A DNA stretch of 64,000 bases from Salvelinus alpinus (lineage: Eukaryota; Chordata; Actinopteri; Salmoniformes; Salmonidae). Below the pieces are notes generated by a model, which was given only the letters and a program-made list of their open reading frames with translations, searched no databases and was not told the DNA's origin. Positions 1-11,500 of the stretch are shown in pieces; positions within the stretch are counted from its first letter, which is position 1; each line of letters begins with the position of its first letter. Made by a program: the position numbers and the translations under genes. The DNA is taken from the NCBI RefSeq assembly GCF_045679555.1, contig NC_092092.1:10664690-10728689 (forward strand), in the 5' to 3' direction.

Positions 1-268
1 ACTTTGAAAAAGTAGTTCACTACATCCAAACTACTTCGTGAAAAATTATCATATGTAAATCGGATATGTCACAGACTACAAAATGCAAGAACAGATCAGT
101 TTGCGGTCATAGGTTAACAGCATGTTTAATTCAGCTTATTAACCCAAAAACAATGTTTCAAGTGAGAATTAGGCAGGTCTGATGAAATTCGTGCCTACTT
201 CACCCATATTTTATTTTTGCAAAATAAGTTGTGTGCAGTTCCGGTAGTTAGCTGCACGGCTACATGGC
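1..268 (-). repeat. hAT-type MITE, first part (interrupted by LINE)
   Basis: This stretch is the reverse complement of the middle and right part of the MITE seen whole at 46790-47243. Shared features include the adjoining text around 'cctgcctaattctcacttg' and the blocks near 'agttagctacaccgctac'. The match stops at about 268, where the tail of the minus-strand LINE begins. It resumes beyond the LINE near 4618. The left end of the element lies before the window start. Confidence 0.7.
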
Positions 269-1330
269 AAAATTCAAATGTATTTATTTGAATAGCCCTT
301 CTTACATCAGCTGATATATCAAAGTGCTGTACAGAAACCCAGCCTAAAACCCCAAACAGCAAACAATGCAGGTGTAGAAGCATGGTGGCTAGGAAAAACT
401 CCCTAGAAAGGCCAAAACCTAGCAAGAAACCTAGAGAGGAACCAGGCTATGAGGGGTGGCCAGTCCTCTTCTGGCTGTGCCGGGTGGAGATTATAACAGA
501 ACATGGCCAAGATGTTCAAATGTTCATAAATGACCAGCATGGTCAAATTATAGTAATCACAGTGAACAGGTCAGGGTTCCATAGCCGCAGGCAGAACAGT
601 TGAAACTGGAACAGCAGCAAGGCCAGGTGGACTGGGGACAGCAAGGAGTCATCATGCCCGGTAGTCCTGACGCATGGTCCTAGGGCTCAGGTCCGCCGAG
701 AGAGAGAAAGAAAGAGAGAAGGAGAGAATTAGAGAGAGCATACTTAAATTCACACAGGACACCGGATAAGACAGGAGAAGTACTCCAGATATAACAAACT
801 GACCCTAGCCCCCCGACACATAAACTACTGCAGCATAAATACTGGAGGCTGAGACAGGAGGGGTCAGGAGACACTGTGGCCCCATCCGATGATACCCCCG
901 GACAGGGCCAAACAGGAAGGATATAACCCCACCCACTTTGCCAAAGCACAGCCCCCGCACCACTAGAGGGATATCTTCAACCACCAACGTACAATCCTGA
1001 GACAAGGCCGAGTACAGCCCACAAAGATCTCCGCCACGGCACAAACCAAGGGGGGGCGCCAACCCAGACAGGAAGATCACGTCAGTGACTCAACCCACTC
1101 AAGTGACGCACCCCTCCTAGGGACGGCATGAAAGAGCACCAGTAAGCCAGTGACTCAGCCCCTGTAATAGGGTTAGAGACAGAGAATCCCAGTGGAGAGA
1201 GGGGAACCGGCCAGGCAGAGACAGCAAGGGCGGTTCGTTGCTCCAGAGCCTTTCCGTTCACCTTCACACTCCTGGGCCAGACTACACTCAATCGTATGAC
1301 CTACTGAAGAGATAAGTCTTCAGTAAAGAC

Positions 1331-2897
1331 TTAAAGGTTGAGACCGAGTCTGCGTCTCTCACATGGTGAGAGTGACCGTAGCGTACGTGTAGGTATGTAC
1401 GGCAGGACCAACTCGGAAAGATAGGTAGGAGCAAGCCCATGTAACGCTTTGTAGGTTAACAGTAAAACCTTGAAATCAGCCCTTGCCTTAACAGGAAGCC
1501 AGTGTAGGGAAGCTAGCACTGGAGTAATATGATCACATTTTTTGGTTCTAGTCAGGATTCTAGCAGCCGTATTTAGCACTACCTGAAGTTTATTTAGTGC
1601 TTTATCCGGGTAGCCGGAAAGTAGAGCATTGCAGTAGTCTACCCTAGAAGTAACAAAAGCATGGATTAATTTTTCTGCATAATTTTTGGACAGAAAATTT
1701 CTGATTTTTGCAATGTTACGTAGATGGAAAAAAGCTGTCCTTGAAACAGTCTTGATATGTTCGTCAAAAGAGAGATCAGGGTCCAGAGTAACGCTGAGGT
1801 CCTTCACAGTTTTATTTGAGACGACTTTACAACCATCAAGATTAATTGTCAGATTCAACAGAAGATCTCTTTGTTTCTTGGGACCTAGAACAAGCATCTC
1901 TGTTTTGTCCGAGTTTAAAAGTATAAAGTTTTCAGCCATCCACTTCCTTATGTCTGAAACACAGGCTTCTAGCGAGGGCAATTTTGGGGCTTCACCATGT
2001 TTCATTGAAATGTACAGCTGTGTGTCATCTGCATAGCAGTGAAAGTTAACATTATGTTTTTGAATGACATCCCCAAGAGGTAAAATATATAGTGAAAACA
2101 ATAGTGGTCCTAAAACGGAACCTTGAGGAACACCGAAATGTACAGTTGATTTGTCAGAGGACAAAACATTCACAGAGACAAACTGATATCTTTCCGACAG
2201 ATAAGATCTAAACCAGGCCAGAACTTGTCCGTGTAGACCAATTTGGGTTTCCAATCTCTCCAAAAGAATGTGGTGATCGATGGTATCAAAGGCAGCACTA
2301 AGGTCTAGTAGCACGAGGACAGATGCAGAGCCTCGGTCTGACGCCATTAAAAGGTCATTTACCACCTTCACAAGTGCAGTCTCAGTGCTATGATGGGGTC
2401 TTAAACCAGACTGAAGCATTTCGTATACATTGTTTGTCTTCAGGAAGGCAGTGAGTTGCTGAATTTTTTTCTAAAATTTTTGAGAGGAATGGAAGATTCG
2501 ATATAGGCCGATAGTTCTTTCTATTTTCTGGGTCAAGGTTTGGCTTTTTCAAGAGAGGCTTTATTACTGCCACTTTTAGTGAGTTTGGTACACATCCGGT
2601 GGATAGAGAGCCGTTTATTATGTTCAACATAGGAAGGCCAAGCACATGAAGCAGCTCTTTCAGTAGTTTAGTTGGAATAGGATCCAGTATGTAGCTTGAA
2701 GGTTTAGAGGCCATGATTATTTTCATCATTGTGTCAAGAGATATAGTACTAAAACACTTAAGTGTCTCTCTTGATCCTAGGTCCTGGCAGAGTTGTGCAA
2801 ACTCAGGACAGCTGAGCTTTGGAGGAATACGCAGATTTAAAGAGGAGTCCGTAATTTGCTTTCTAATGATCATGATCTTTTCCTCAAAGAAGTTCAT
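1331..2897 (-). pseudogene. LINE ORF2, reverse transcriptase part
   Basis: Two overlapping frames (2388-2897 and 1331-2419) encode the reverse transcriptase of the LINE. The upstream piece has the N-terminal palm/finger region ([16 protein letters not shown]). The downstream piece has [12 protein letters not shown], the template-contact motif [14 protein letters not shown], and the catalytic box [10 protein letters not shown] with its YADD aspartates, followed by the thumb region. A frame shift at about 2390-2460 separates the pieces. Family: L2/CR1-like clade, judged from the box wording. Confidence 0.85.
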
Positions 2898-3082
2898 GAA
2901 TTTATTACTGCTGAAGTGAAAGCCATCCTCACTTGGAGAATGCTGCTTTTTAGTTAGCTTTGCGACAGTATCAAAAATACATTTTGATTGTTCTTATTTT
3001 CCTCAATTAAGTTGGAAAAGTAGGATGATCGAACAGCAGTGAGGGCTCTTCGATACTGCACGGTACTGTCTTTCCAAGCTAG

Positions 3083-4153
3083 TCAGAAGACTTCCAGTTT
3101 GGTGTGGCGCCATTTCCATTCCAATTTTCTGGAAGCTTGCTTCAGAGCTCGGGTATTTTCTGTATACCAGGGAGCTAGTTTCTTATGACAAATGTTTTTA
3201 GTTTTTATGGGTGCAACTGCATCTAGGGTATTGCGCAAGGTTAAATTGAGTTCCTCAGTTAGGTGGTTAACTGATTTTTGTCCTCTGACGTCCTTGGGTA
3301 GGCAGAGGGAGTCTGGAAGAGCATCAAGGAATCTTTGGCTTGTCTGAGAATTTATAGCACGACTTTTGATGAGCAGATTATTTGTTGTGATTGCAAACGT
3401 AATAAAATGGTGGTCCGATAGTCCAGGATTATGAGGAAAAACATTAAGATCTACAACATTTATTCCATGGGACAAAACTAGGTCCAGAGTATGATTGTGG
3501 CAGTGAGTAGGTCCGGAGACATGTTGGACAAAACCCACTGAGTCGATGATGGCTCCGAAAGCCTTTTGGAGTGGGTCTGTGGACTTTTCCATGTGAATAT
3601 TAAAGTCACCAAAAATTTGAATATTATCTGCTATGACTACAAGGTCCGATAGGGATTCAGGGAACTCAGTGAGGAACACTGTATATGGCCCAGCAGGCCT
3701 GTAAACAGTAGCTATAAAAAGTGATTGAGTAGGCTGCATAGATTTCATGACTAGAAGCTCAAAAGACGAAAACGTAGTTTTTTTTGGTGTAAATTGAAAT
3801 TTGCTATCGTAAATGTTAGCAACACCTCCGCCTTTGCGGGATGCACAGGGGATATGGTCACTAGTGTAACCAGGAGGTGAGGCCTCATTTAACACAGTAA
3901 ATTCATCAGGCTTAAGCCATGTTTCAGTCAGGCCAATCACATCAAGATTAGGATCAGTGATTAGTTCATTGACTATAACTGCCTTTGAAGTGAGGGATCT
4001 AACATTAAGTAGCTCTATTTTGAGATGTGAGGTATCACGATCTCTTTCAATAATGACAGGAATGGAGGAGGTCTTTATTCTAGTGAGATTGCTAAAGCGA
4101 ACAGCCATGTTTAGTTTTGCCCAACCTAGGTCGAGGCACAGACATGGTCTCAA
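3083..4153 (-). pseudogene. LINE ORF2, apurinic-like endonuclease part
   Basis: A 356-aa open frame with exonuclease-endonuclease-phosphatase signatures: LTETWLKPDE (catalytic Glu), VYRPAGPY, GDFNIH (Asp/Asn) and LSDHHFI (Asp-His at the end of the fold). It nicks target DNA to prime reverse transcription. The frame is open to about 3083. The link to the reverse transcriptase frame that begins at 2897 is broken. Confidence 0.85.
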
Positions 4154-4250
4154 TGGGGATAGCTGAGCTAACTACACTGACTGTGCTAGTGGCAGACTCC
4201 ACTAAGCAGGCATGCTGGCTAAAAGCCTGCTGCCTGGCCTGCACCCTATT

Positions 4251-4617
4251 TCATTGTGGAGCTAGGGGAGTTAGAGCTCTGTCTATGTTAGTAGATAAAA
4301 TGAGAGCACCCCTCCAGCTAGGATGGAGTCCGTCACTCCTCAGCAGGTCAGGCTTGGTCCTGTCTGTGGGTGAGTCCCAGAAAGAGGGCCAATTATCTAC
4401 AAATTCTATCTTTTGGGAGGGGCAGAAAACAGTTTTCAACCAGCGATTGAGTTGTGAGACTGCTGTAGAGCTCATCACTCCCCCTAACTGGGAAGGGGCC
4501 AGAGACAATTACTCTATGCCGACACATCTTTCTAGCTGATTTACATGCTGAAGCTATGTTGCGCTTGGTGACCTCTGACTGTTTCATCCTAACATCGTTG
4601 GTGCCGACGATCACCAA
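4251..4617 (-). pseudogene. LINE ORF1, SGNH/esterase-like end
   Basis: Two overlapping frames (4393-4617 and 4251-4508) upstream of the endonuclease show parts of an SGNH-hydrolase fold. VIVGTNDVR fits block III (GxND), and LLRSDGLHPSW fits the Asp-x-x-His block V. Esterase-type ORF1 proteins are known in fish L2 and CR1 LINEs. The catalytic-serine block lies beyond the truncation point and is absent. A frame shift separates the two motifs. Confidence 0.75.
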
Positions 4618-4925
4618 AACAAGTAGTTACCTACTGAAAACACTACCTAGATTAGACTTTAGTTCAACTTCCACCAAGCTACTGCAAAATGTAGTTCAAC
4701 TACTAGTTAAACTACATCACAGGAGGTTGGTGGCAACTTAATTGGGAATGGGCTCATGGTAATGGCTGGAGCGGAATATGTGGAATGGTATCAGATACAC
4801 CAAACACATGATTTCCATGCATTAAATGCCATTCCACTTGCGCCGTTCCCGTTCCAGATATTATTATGAGTCATTCTCCCCACAGCTGCCTCCACCGAAC
4901 TACATGTAGTTCACTGCTCCACAAC
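4618..4925 (-). repeat. hAT-type MITE, second part, and adjoining sequence
   Basis: The first 60-70 bases (agtagttacctactgaaaa and following) continue the MITE that stops at 268, reading towards its other end as at 46800-46860. The outer part, with several 'tagttcaactac'-like copies, is diverged and its end is uncertain. Beyond about 4730 nothing is recognised until the exon at 5054. Confidence 0.5.
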
Positions 4926-5053
4926 ACGGGTTGTTTATCATATTAAGTTGATTTAAATGATCAAGAGTATACATCTCAGTGATGGAATATAGTTCACTGA
5001 TAATAATAAGTCATAATGTGTTGTTTCCTGTCCCTTTCTTTGTTCCTGTCTAG

Positions 5054-7585
5054 GACCACAGAAGTCAGAAGTTGATATAAAACATAGTCCGATCTTCCTC
5101 GCAGAAAATGAGGCACGCTCTTGTGCTCCACTGGATGGGTTTGAAGGTAGGGACAACTCACTATATAAGGTATTGGCAGAAAGTCACCGTCCTGCATTCT
5201 CTTATGGCGTGTTGATTAGTGCATTTGGGGTTCTCTTGATATCAACTCAAACTAGTGTTTAAGCATCAGCCCGTCCCCGTTTCCATAGAGGTTTTCCTGA
5301 AGTACAGAGGTGGACAGACCAGTCACAACCCTGCTATGTTTCATGTCGAGGACAAATACCCTCCCAACAACAGCAAAGAGGAAAGATCACCAGAACAGCC
5401 CTACTCTCACCAGTCTTCCTTCACACCTGAAGCATATAGTAAGAGCTGCATATGCAGGTTGGCATTTATTGACATGACTCATGTACTGCACGGTGGGAAC
5501 TAGCTGGCACAGCCAGTTATAAAATCTGATTTCAAACCTAACCACACCCTTACCACACTGCTAACCCTAACCTTAAATTAAGACCAAAAAGCTATTTTTT
5601 GGTTTTCATGAATTTTTACAATACAGCCAATTTTGACTTTGCAGTTGGCCCATCTAGCAGAAATCGCTCAGTTCTGCCTACAGAGCAAGACTCATGACAA
5701 TAAACGCCTTTTTACCTTCTAGAAAATATTCACAATCCCTTGACTTTTTCCACATTTTGTTGTCACAGCCTGAATTTGAAATTGATTATATTGAGATGTT
5801 GTGTCACTGGCCTGCACACAATACCCCATAATGTTTTACACATTTTTACAAATTAATAAAAAATGGAAAGCTGTCTTGAGTCAATATATTCAACCCCTTT
5901 GTTATGGCAAGCCTAAATAAGTTCAGGCGTAAATATGTGCTTAAAAATTTACACGGACTCACTGTGTGCAATAATAGTGTTTAACTTGTTTTTTAAATGA
6001 CGACCTCATCTCTGTACCCCACACATACAATTATCTGTAAGGACGCCCAATAGAGGAGCGAATTTCACAAAGACCAGGGAGGTATTCCAATGCCTCGCAA
6101 AGAAGGGTGGGTAAAATGGGTAAAAAAATTATTAAAAAAGCAGACATTGAATATCCTTTGGAGCATGGTGAAATTATTACACTTTGGATGGTTTATCAAC
6201 ACACCCAGTCACCAGAAATATACAGGCGTCCTTCCTAACTCAGTTGTTAGAGAGGAAGGAAACCGCTCAAGGATTTCAACATAAGGCCAATGGTGACTTT
6301 AAAACAGTTAGAGAAATTAACTATGTCCTGAATACAAAGTGTTGTTTGGGGGGATATCCGACACAACACATCACTGAGTACCACTCTTCATATTTTCAAG
6401 CATGGTGGTGGCTGCATCATGTTATGGGTATGCTTGTCATCGGGAAGGACTAGGGAGTTTTTTAGGATAAAAAGAAACAGAATAGAGCTAAGTAGAGGCA
6501 AAATCCTAGAGGAAAACCTGGTTCAGTCTGCTTTCAACAGACACTGGGAGACAAATTAAACTTTCAGCAGGACAATATCCTAAAACAAGGCCAAATATAC
6601 ACTGAAGTTGCTTACCAAAACGACATTGAATGTTCCCGTGTGGCCTAGTTATTTTTTACTTAAAATCATCTTGAAAATATATGACAAGACTTGAAAATGG
6701 CTGTCTAACAATGATCAACAACAAACACGACAGAGCTTGAATAATTTAAAAAAAGAATGTGCAAATATTGTACAATCCAGGTATGCAAAGCTTTTAGACT
6801 TACCCAGAAAGAATCACAGTTGTAATCACTGCCAATGGTGATTCTAACATGTATTAACTCAGGGGTGTGAATACTTATGTTAAATTAGATATTTTTGTAT
6901 TCCATTTTCAATAAATGTACAAAAACTTTAACTTTGTCATTATGGGGTATTATGTGTATTCAGGCTTTAAAACAAAATGTGGAATAAGTCAAGGGGTATG
7001 AATACTTTCTGAAGGTACTTTATAAAGCTAAAGTGTCAATATTCAAACAAAAGTAGTTTGAGTATTTTTTCTATAAAAGCTAACATTTTGCCTGGTCTTA
7101 TTTGTACCAATACAGAAAACTCTGATGCTAATGAGCAAGCAGAGGCAATATTCAAGGTAAACTAGCAGTTTCTATGATTTCAGAGGGGATTTGTGTAAGC
7201 TCGTTACTATGTATAATATGAACATACATTATAACATTCCATGCAACTACAACTTCAAACCAGTGACATGTGCTCCTGCAGATAGTTGATCACCTAAAAC
7301 ACTTGGAGCACTGGAGCCAGTCTAATGACAACAGAAGCTGGAGGGCAGCAGACACCACCTGGGTGGACAGTTACTGTAAGTAAGGCACTTGGCAATAAAC
7401 TATCTTCATTCCTCAAGCGGACAACTTTCAAGTCGTTTCCTCACAGATATGGTTCACATTTTGGGTGATAAATCCTTTTAAATACGTTTATCCTCCACTC
7501 TACAGGTGAGAATATGGATTACTTGGGGTATCCCATGGAGACTGACTGCTACACATACAGTGCACAGCAAATACCATTTCTATGA
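5054..7585 (+). CDS. Unidentified host gene, last five exons
   Basis: Five exons join in frame: 5054-5169, 5264-5438, 7116-7156, 7282-7375 and 7506-7585 (TGA). Each has AG before it and GT after it, and the phases agree (0, 1, 0, 1), which is hard to obtain by chance. The visible 167 or so residues are hydrophilic. The product includes SPIFLAENEARSCAPLDGFE, a segment VPVSIEVFLKYRGGQ, then NEQAEAIFKIVDHLKHLEHW and the C-terminus YTYSAQQIPFL. I see no domain I can name, no signal peptide and no membrane segment in this part. The 5' exons lie before 5054 and were not found, perhaps displaced by the LINE. The gene converges on ddx21, about 0.9 kb away. A broken gene remnant is possible, but no exon contains a stop. 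Confidence 0.6.
5729..7020 (+). mobile_element. Tc1-like transposon, degenerate
   Basis: The ends are inverted copies of each other: 'cccttgactttttccacat' near 5736 and 'atgtggaataagtcaaggg' near 6978. The interior keeps fragments of a DD34E transposase (for example YHSSYFQAWWWLHHVMGML near 6385) but no long frame. The same family starts at 23051. It lies in an intron of the 5054-7585 gene, in the same orientation. Confidence 0.85.
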
Positions 7586-7879
7586 GACGAGCAGGAGCAA
7601 CATGCATCGAACAGAATGCCAAGCTAAAATCCCTGAAAAAGGAGGATATACCACATTCCAAGCCATGCTGGCACAAGATCTCTAAAATTCTGTATTCTGA
7701 TGGACTGCAAGACGGCGACCAAGGGACTGAGCACACATACAGCACATTAAAAACTATTAAGTTCTACACCATCACATTAGTCTACTTGTTCAGATTAGAA
7801 TTACTGAGTTCTTTTAAATGTTTGCTTTTTATTGAACTAAATTGAGAATTTTAGCATAGCATCTTAGGAAATGCCCTTT

Positions 7880-8225
7880 AAGATTGAGATGGTTTAGGAT
7901 GAGTTGGACCACAGAGTGAAGGAAAAACATCAACAAGTGCTCAGCATGTGGCAACTCCCAAGACTGTTGGAAAAGCATTCCTCATGAAACTGGTTGAGAG
8001 AATGCCAATAGTGTGCAAAGCTGTCATCAAGGCAAAGGGTGGCTACTTTGAAGAATCTCAAAGATGAAATATATTTTGATTTGTTTAACACTTTTTTGGT
8101 TACTACATGATTCCATGCGTGTTATTTCATAGTTTTGATGTCTTCAATATTATTCTACAATGTAGAAAATAGTAATAAAGAAAAACCCTGGAATGAGTAG
8201 GTGTTTCCAAACGTTTGACTGGTTC
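7880..8225 (+). mobile_element. 3' fragment of a Tc1-like transposon
   Basis: Matches the last 300 or so bases of the fuller copy at 29428-31146. It includes the end of the transposase (VCKAVIKAKGGYFEESQR-like) and the terminal 'gagtaggtgtttccaaacg' repeat with its TTTGACTGG end. The 5' part is missing. It sits between the 3' end of the unidentified gene and the ddx21 polyadenylation signal. Confidence 0.85.
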
Positions 8226-8284
8226 TGTCCAAGGAAGAATTTTTTGGGGGGGATAAAAAACAGAGTACGTGAAAAAAGATCTAG

Positions 8285-8292
8285 ATTTTTAT
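8285..8292 (-). promoter_or_regulatory. ddx21 polyadenylation signal
   Basis: On the minus strand the bases around 8287 read AAATAAAAAT, about 215 bases after the ddx21 stop codon. This is the first canonical AATAAA past the stop and predicts a short 3' UTR that ends before the Tc1 fragment. Confidence 0.5.
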
Positions 8293-8502
8293 TTCCTCAG
8301 ACCACCTTTAATGAAAACATCTCATTCTAATGAATGGGCTTATTCCAAGTACAGATAGTTGAATGCATAATTGCAAATCAGGTCATACATATTTTGCGGA
8401 ATTTCCTTTCGCGCTGGTAACAGTCAGTCCACCAAACACCAGTAAAAACCAGGAAACAGACAGACAGCTATGTCAACAGTCCAGCGAATGGGAGGTCAGT
8501 GG

Positions 8503-11500
8503 TTAATAATCAAACGCACTGCTGAAGCTGCGTTTATGACTGCCTCCACCTCTCCAGTTGCCGCCGCCGCCTCCGCCGTTTCTGAAGCCACGGCCACCTC
8601 CCTGTCCTCCGAAGGAACGTCCATATCCACGGTCACCTCCCTGTCCTCCGAAGGAACGTCCATATCCACGGTCACCACCCATGCGCGGTTTCTCCTCCAG
8701 CTCAGGAAGCTCTGTGGCGATTGACAGCTGCCAACGTCTACCGTCCTGCCAGGCATCCTGAGAAGACAATTGGAGTGATCACCGCAAGGACAATAGGGAC
8801 TCTGTTACTAACCACATGATCTATAGTGGCCTTAATTAATGAAGCCTTTGTTTTTAACAAAAAAAAGTGATGGATTGCTTGTGTTGTGAAATTTGAGGCA
8901 GTAGCATCACTCTGGCAGAGCTTGACAGTAAGGCTGGGGAAATACTCTAAAATGCCCACAATGAAAATGCAGTTTGAGAAATGGTCTTGGATAATTGCTC
9001 TTCTCAGCTTTGAATAACATTAAACCAAGCCTTTTACATGTGTCCATTTGTCACAGCTGAGAGGAAAAGTATCTGCTCTCGACTTACCTGGTACTCCTTT
9101 ACCTTGTCAGCCGGAACATCAAAACAGACTCCCTGCAGAGCAAAAAACAAAGCTCACTGATCAAATTTTTGCTTAACATCAGGCAAGTAAATTACAGAGC
9201 CTCAATAGTATTGCTATTATAGTACAAAGAGTGAAGGAGGATGGTTTTATTTCAACGGTGAAAACAGAGACATCACCCTTCCCCTTCTGACCGGAGGCAC
9301 AATGAATGACAAATGTACCATTTTGCCCTTGAGGAAGGTCATCCCCCGGATCATGTTGTCAATCTCCTCTCCCAGCTGCTCCTTCAGACCACGCCAGGCA
9401 CAGCCAATGTTTTGCAGCTCCTGGGAGCTGTTCATTGTCATTGTGGTGTAGCCCTGGATGGATTGAATAACAAACATTAAATACAAGTTCGAACCTTTCA
9501 CGGTGCATTTTAAACCATTATGGGCATTTACACATGTTGACAGGTCCTTCATTATTCAATTGCTACATGTAGACTGAGCTAACAGGGTCTAAACACTCAC
9601 AGTGTCAGAGTTGAGGAGGGACCTCTGCTCCAAGGCAGTGGCTCCTGATATGTGTGCCAGGGCGGCAGACAGGGCCTCCACGGCCCCACGCTCCTCAATC
9701 AGCTTGGTAGCAGACACGCGGAAATACTCAATGGCTTGGGGAGGCACAGAGTCTAAAAACCTCACTGCGTCTTTACTGGACGATTTGATGATGTCATTGG
9801 CAGTGGGCACTCCAACCCGCTTAAATGTAATGCATGCTTTCTCCTCTACATATCGGAGCTGGTCTTCTTCTTTGCGTTGGTAGAAACAGATGCAGACGCC
9901 AGTCCTGCCAGCCCGACCAGTTCGACCTGACCGGTGAATGTAGGACTCCACATCCTGGTAGAGGGACAACGAAGCGTTCACGTTAATACCTTGTTGTTGT
10001 TGCTAGATCAATTACAGTGTTACTACACATGTATAAGAGCATCTAACATGGTGTTATCACAGTATTCATCTACCTTTGGGGGTGAGCACTGCACGACCAG
10101 GTCTACCTCTGGGATGTCCAACCCGCGGGCAGCAACGTTGGTGGCCACTAAGACCTCGAAGGTGCCACTTCTGAAGCCCTTCAGTGTGATCTCCCTCTGC
10201 TTCTGAGGAATGTCCCCATGAAGTGACTGGGAACTCTGCAACATTGAACACAATCAGACCCGAGAATGAATAAGCCGATGAACCCATTAGAAATAGTCAA
10301 CTACCGCACTTGACTTTCAATGTCATTTACGTCCGTCGTGTCAAACCTTCCAGGTTGATCATTGTATCAATGTCCTACCTCACCAATTCAGTGTGCACAG
10401 TGTAGCAAAATTAAAACTAACAATCAACAAAGCTACGGCAGGTTTCTGGTACCTGCTTTATGGAGGCGTTCATTGACAGCTCGTTGGCATCCTTCTTGGT
10501 CTCACAGAAAACGATGGTGCGGCCGTGGCTCCCGCTGTAAACCTGCACCACATCCCCAATGACTGCAGCCCTCTGGGACCAGTGACACGCTATAGCAAGG
10601 TGCTGGGTGGGGAGGAAGAGACGGAGAAGACATTTAACAAAAAGTGTTGATCACTGTGAAAACAACTATGTTTAGTAGGCCTGAGTGAACCACACATTAC
10701 AAAATGAGAAACATTTTGAAATGACAGCTAAAAATCAGTATTGCGTGGTCTTTTACCAGTTTGACATGAACAGAAAATGTCAAATGTATGCATGCATGAG
10801 TAAGTCGCTTTCGATAAAAGCATCTGCTAAATCGCATGTATAATTATTATAAATGGGACGGGCTAAATATGGGTAAAGCTGCTAAATAGCTATGCTATAT
10901 GTTAACTGGTTTGTATGTGAGCAGCGGAAGTGCCTAAAATAATGGTGTTTTTGATCACTAGAGTGCTTCCAGGTAAGACACACTTGATCTTTATCGCTGG
11001 ATTACAGCCAAGTAGAAACTACAATAGTATGAGTCTGAGGATACAAAAATATGAGTTAAAAGTAGCTTAAGTCAGAAGAAACTGGTTCAGCAAGTATGAT
11101 GTTTAAGAAACTTGTTGTGCATTTCTTATGAACCATGAAACTATTATGACATTTTCATCACCTGAAAAAACACATTAATAGCAACCAGATGGCTTCATGC
11201 TCCTCTACAGAAGTATTAATAAATTATACATTTGGTTTCTAAAATGTACAATTTCAAATATGAAAAATGTCATCTGAATTGTGTGAGATTGTGAGAGTGA
11301 GATTTAAAAAACAAAAACAAAGTGGAAACCATTGTCAATCAAAATGAACCATCACTTGCTGAAAGGATAGGTAGTTTTCTTTCTTTCTTACCTCTACTGT
11401 GGTGGCAGTTTTCTGGGTCTTTTTGCCAATGAGGTCCACATGCTCATAGTTTGGCCTCATGTACCTCTTTGCCACATCATACACCCATGATGGGCATGTG

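Larger units (their letters stand above)
269..4617 (-). mobile_element. L2-like LINE, 5'-truncated
   Basis: Non-LTR retrotransposon read on the minus strand. From high to low coordinate it carries the end of ORF1 (esterase type), then ORF2 with an endonuclease and a reverse transcriptase, then a long 3' UTR. The 3' end at about 269-480 matches the RSg-1-like tail that recurs at 46020-46262. ORF1 is cut by the insertion boundary near 4617, so the copy is 5'-truncated, as is usual for target-primed integration. It interrupts a hAT MITE. At least two frame breaks separate the ORF2 pieces, so the copy is inactive. Confidence 0.85.

Noticed and set aside
5054-7585. STOX1 as identity of the unidentified gene (it neighbours DDX21 in human)
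   Set aside because: Several short terminal exons and no recognisable STOX motif. Synteny alone is not enough to name it.
8470-8761. Plus-strand and alternate-frame proteins rich in Pro, Ser or Gly
   Set aside because: They are shadows of the terminal ddx21 exon, whose minus-strand frame ends [10 protein letters not shown].
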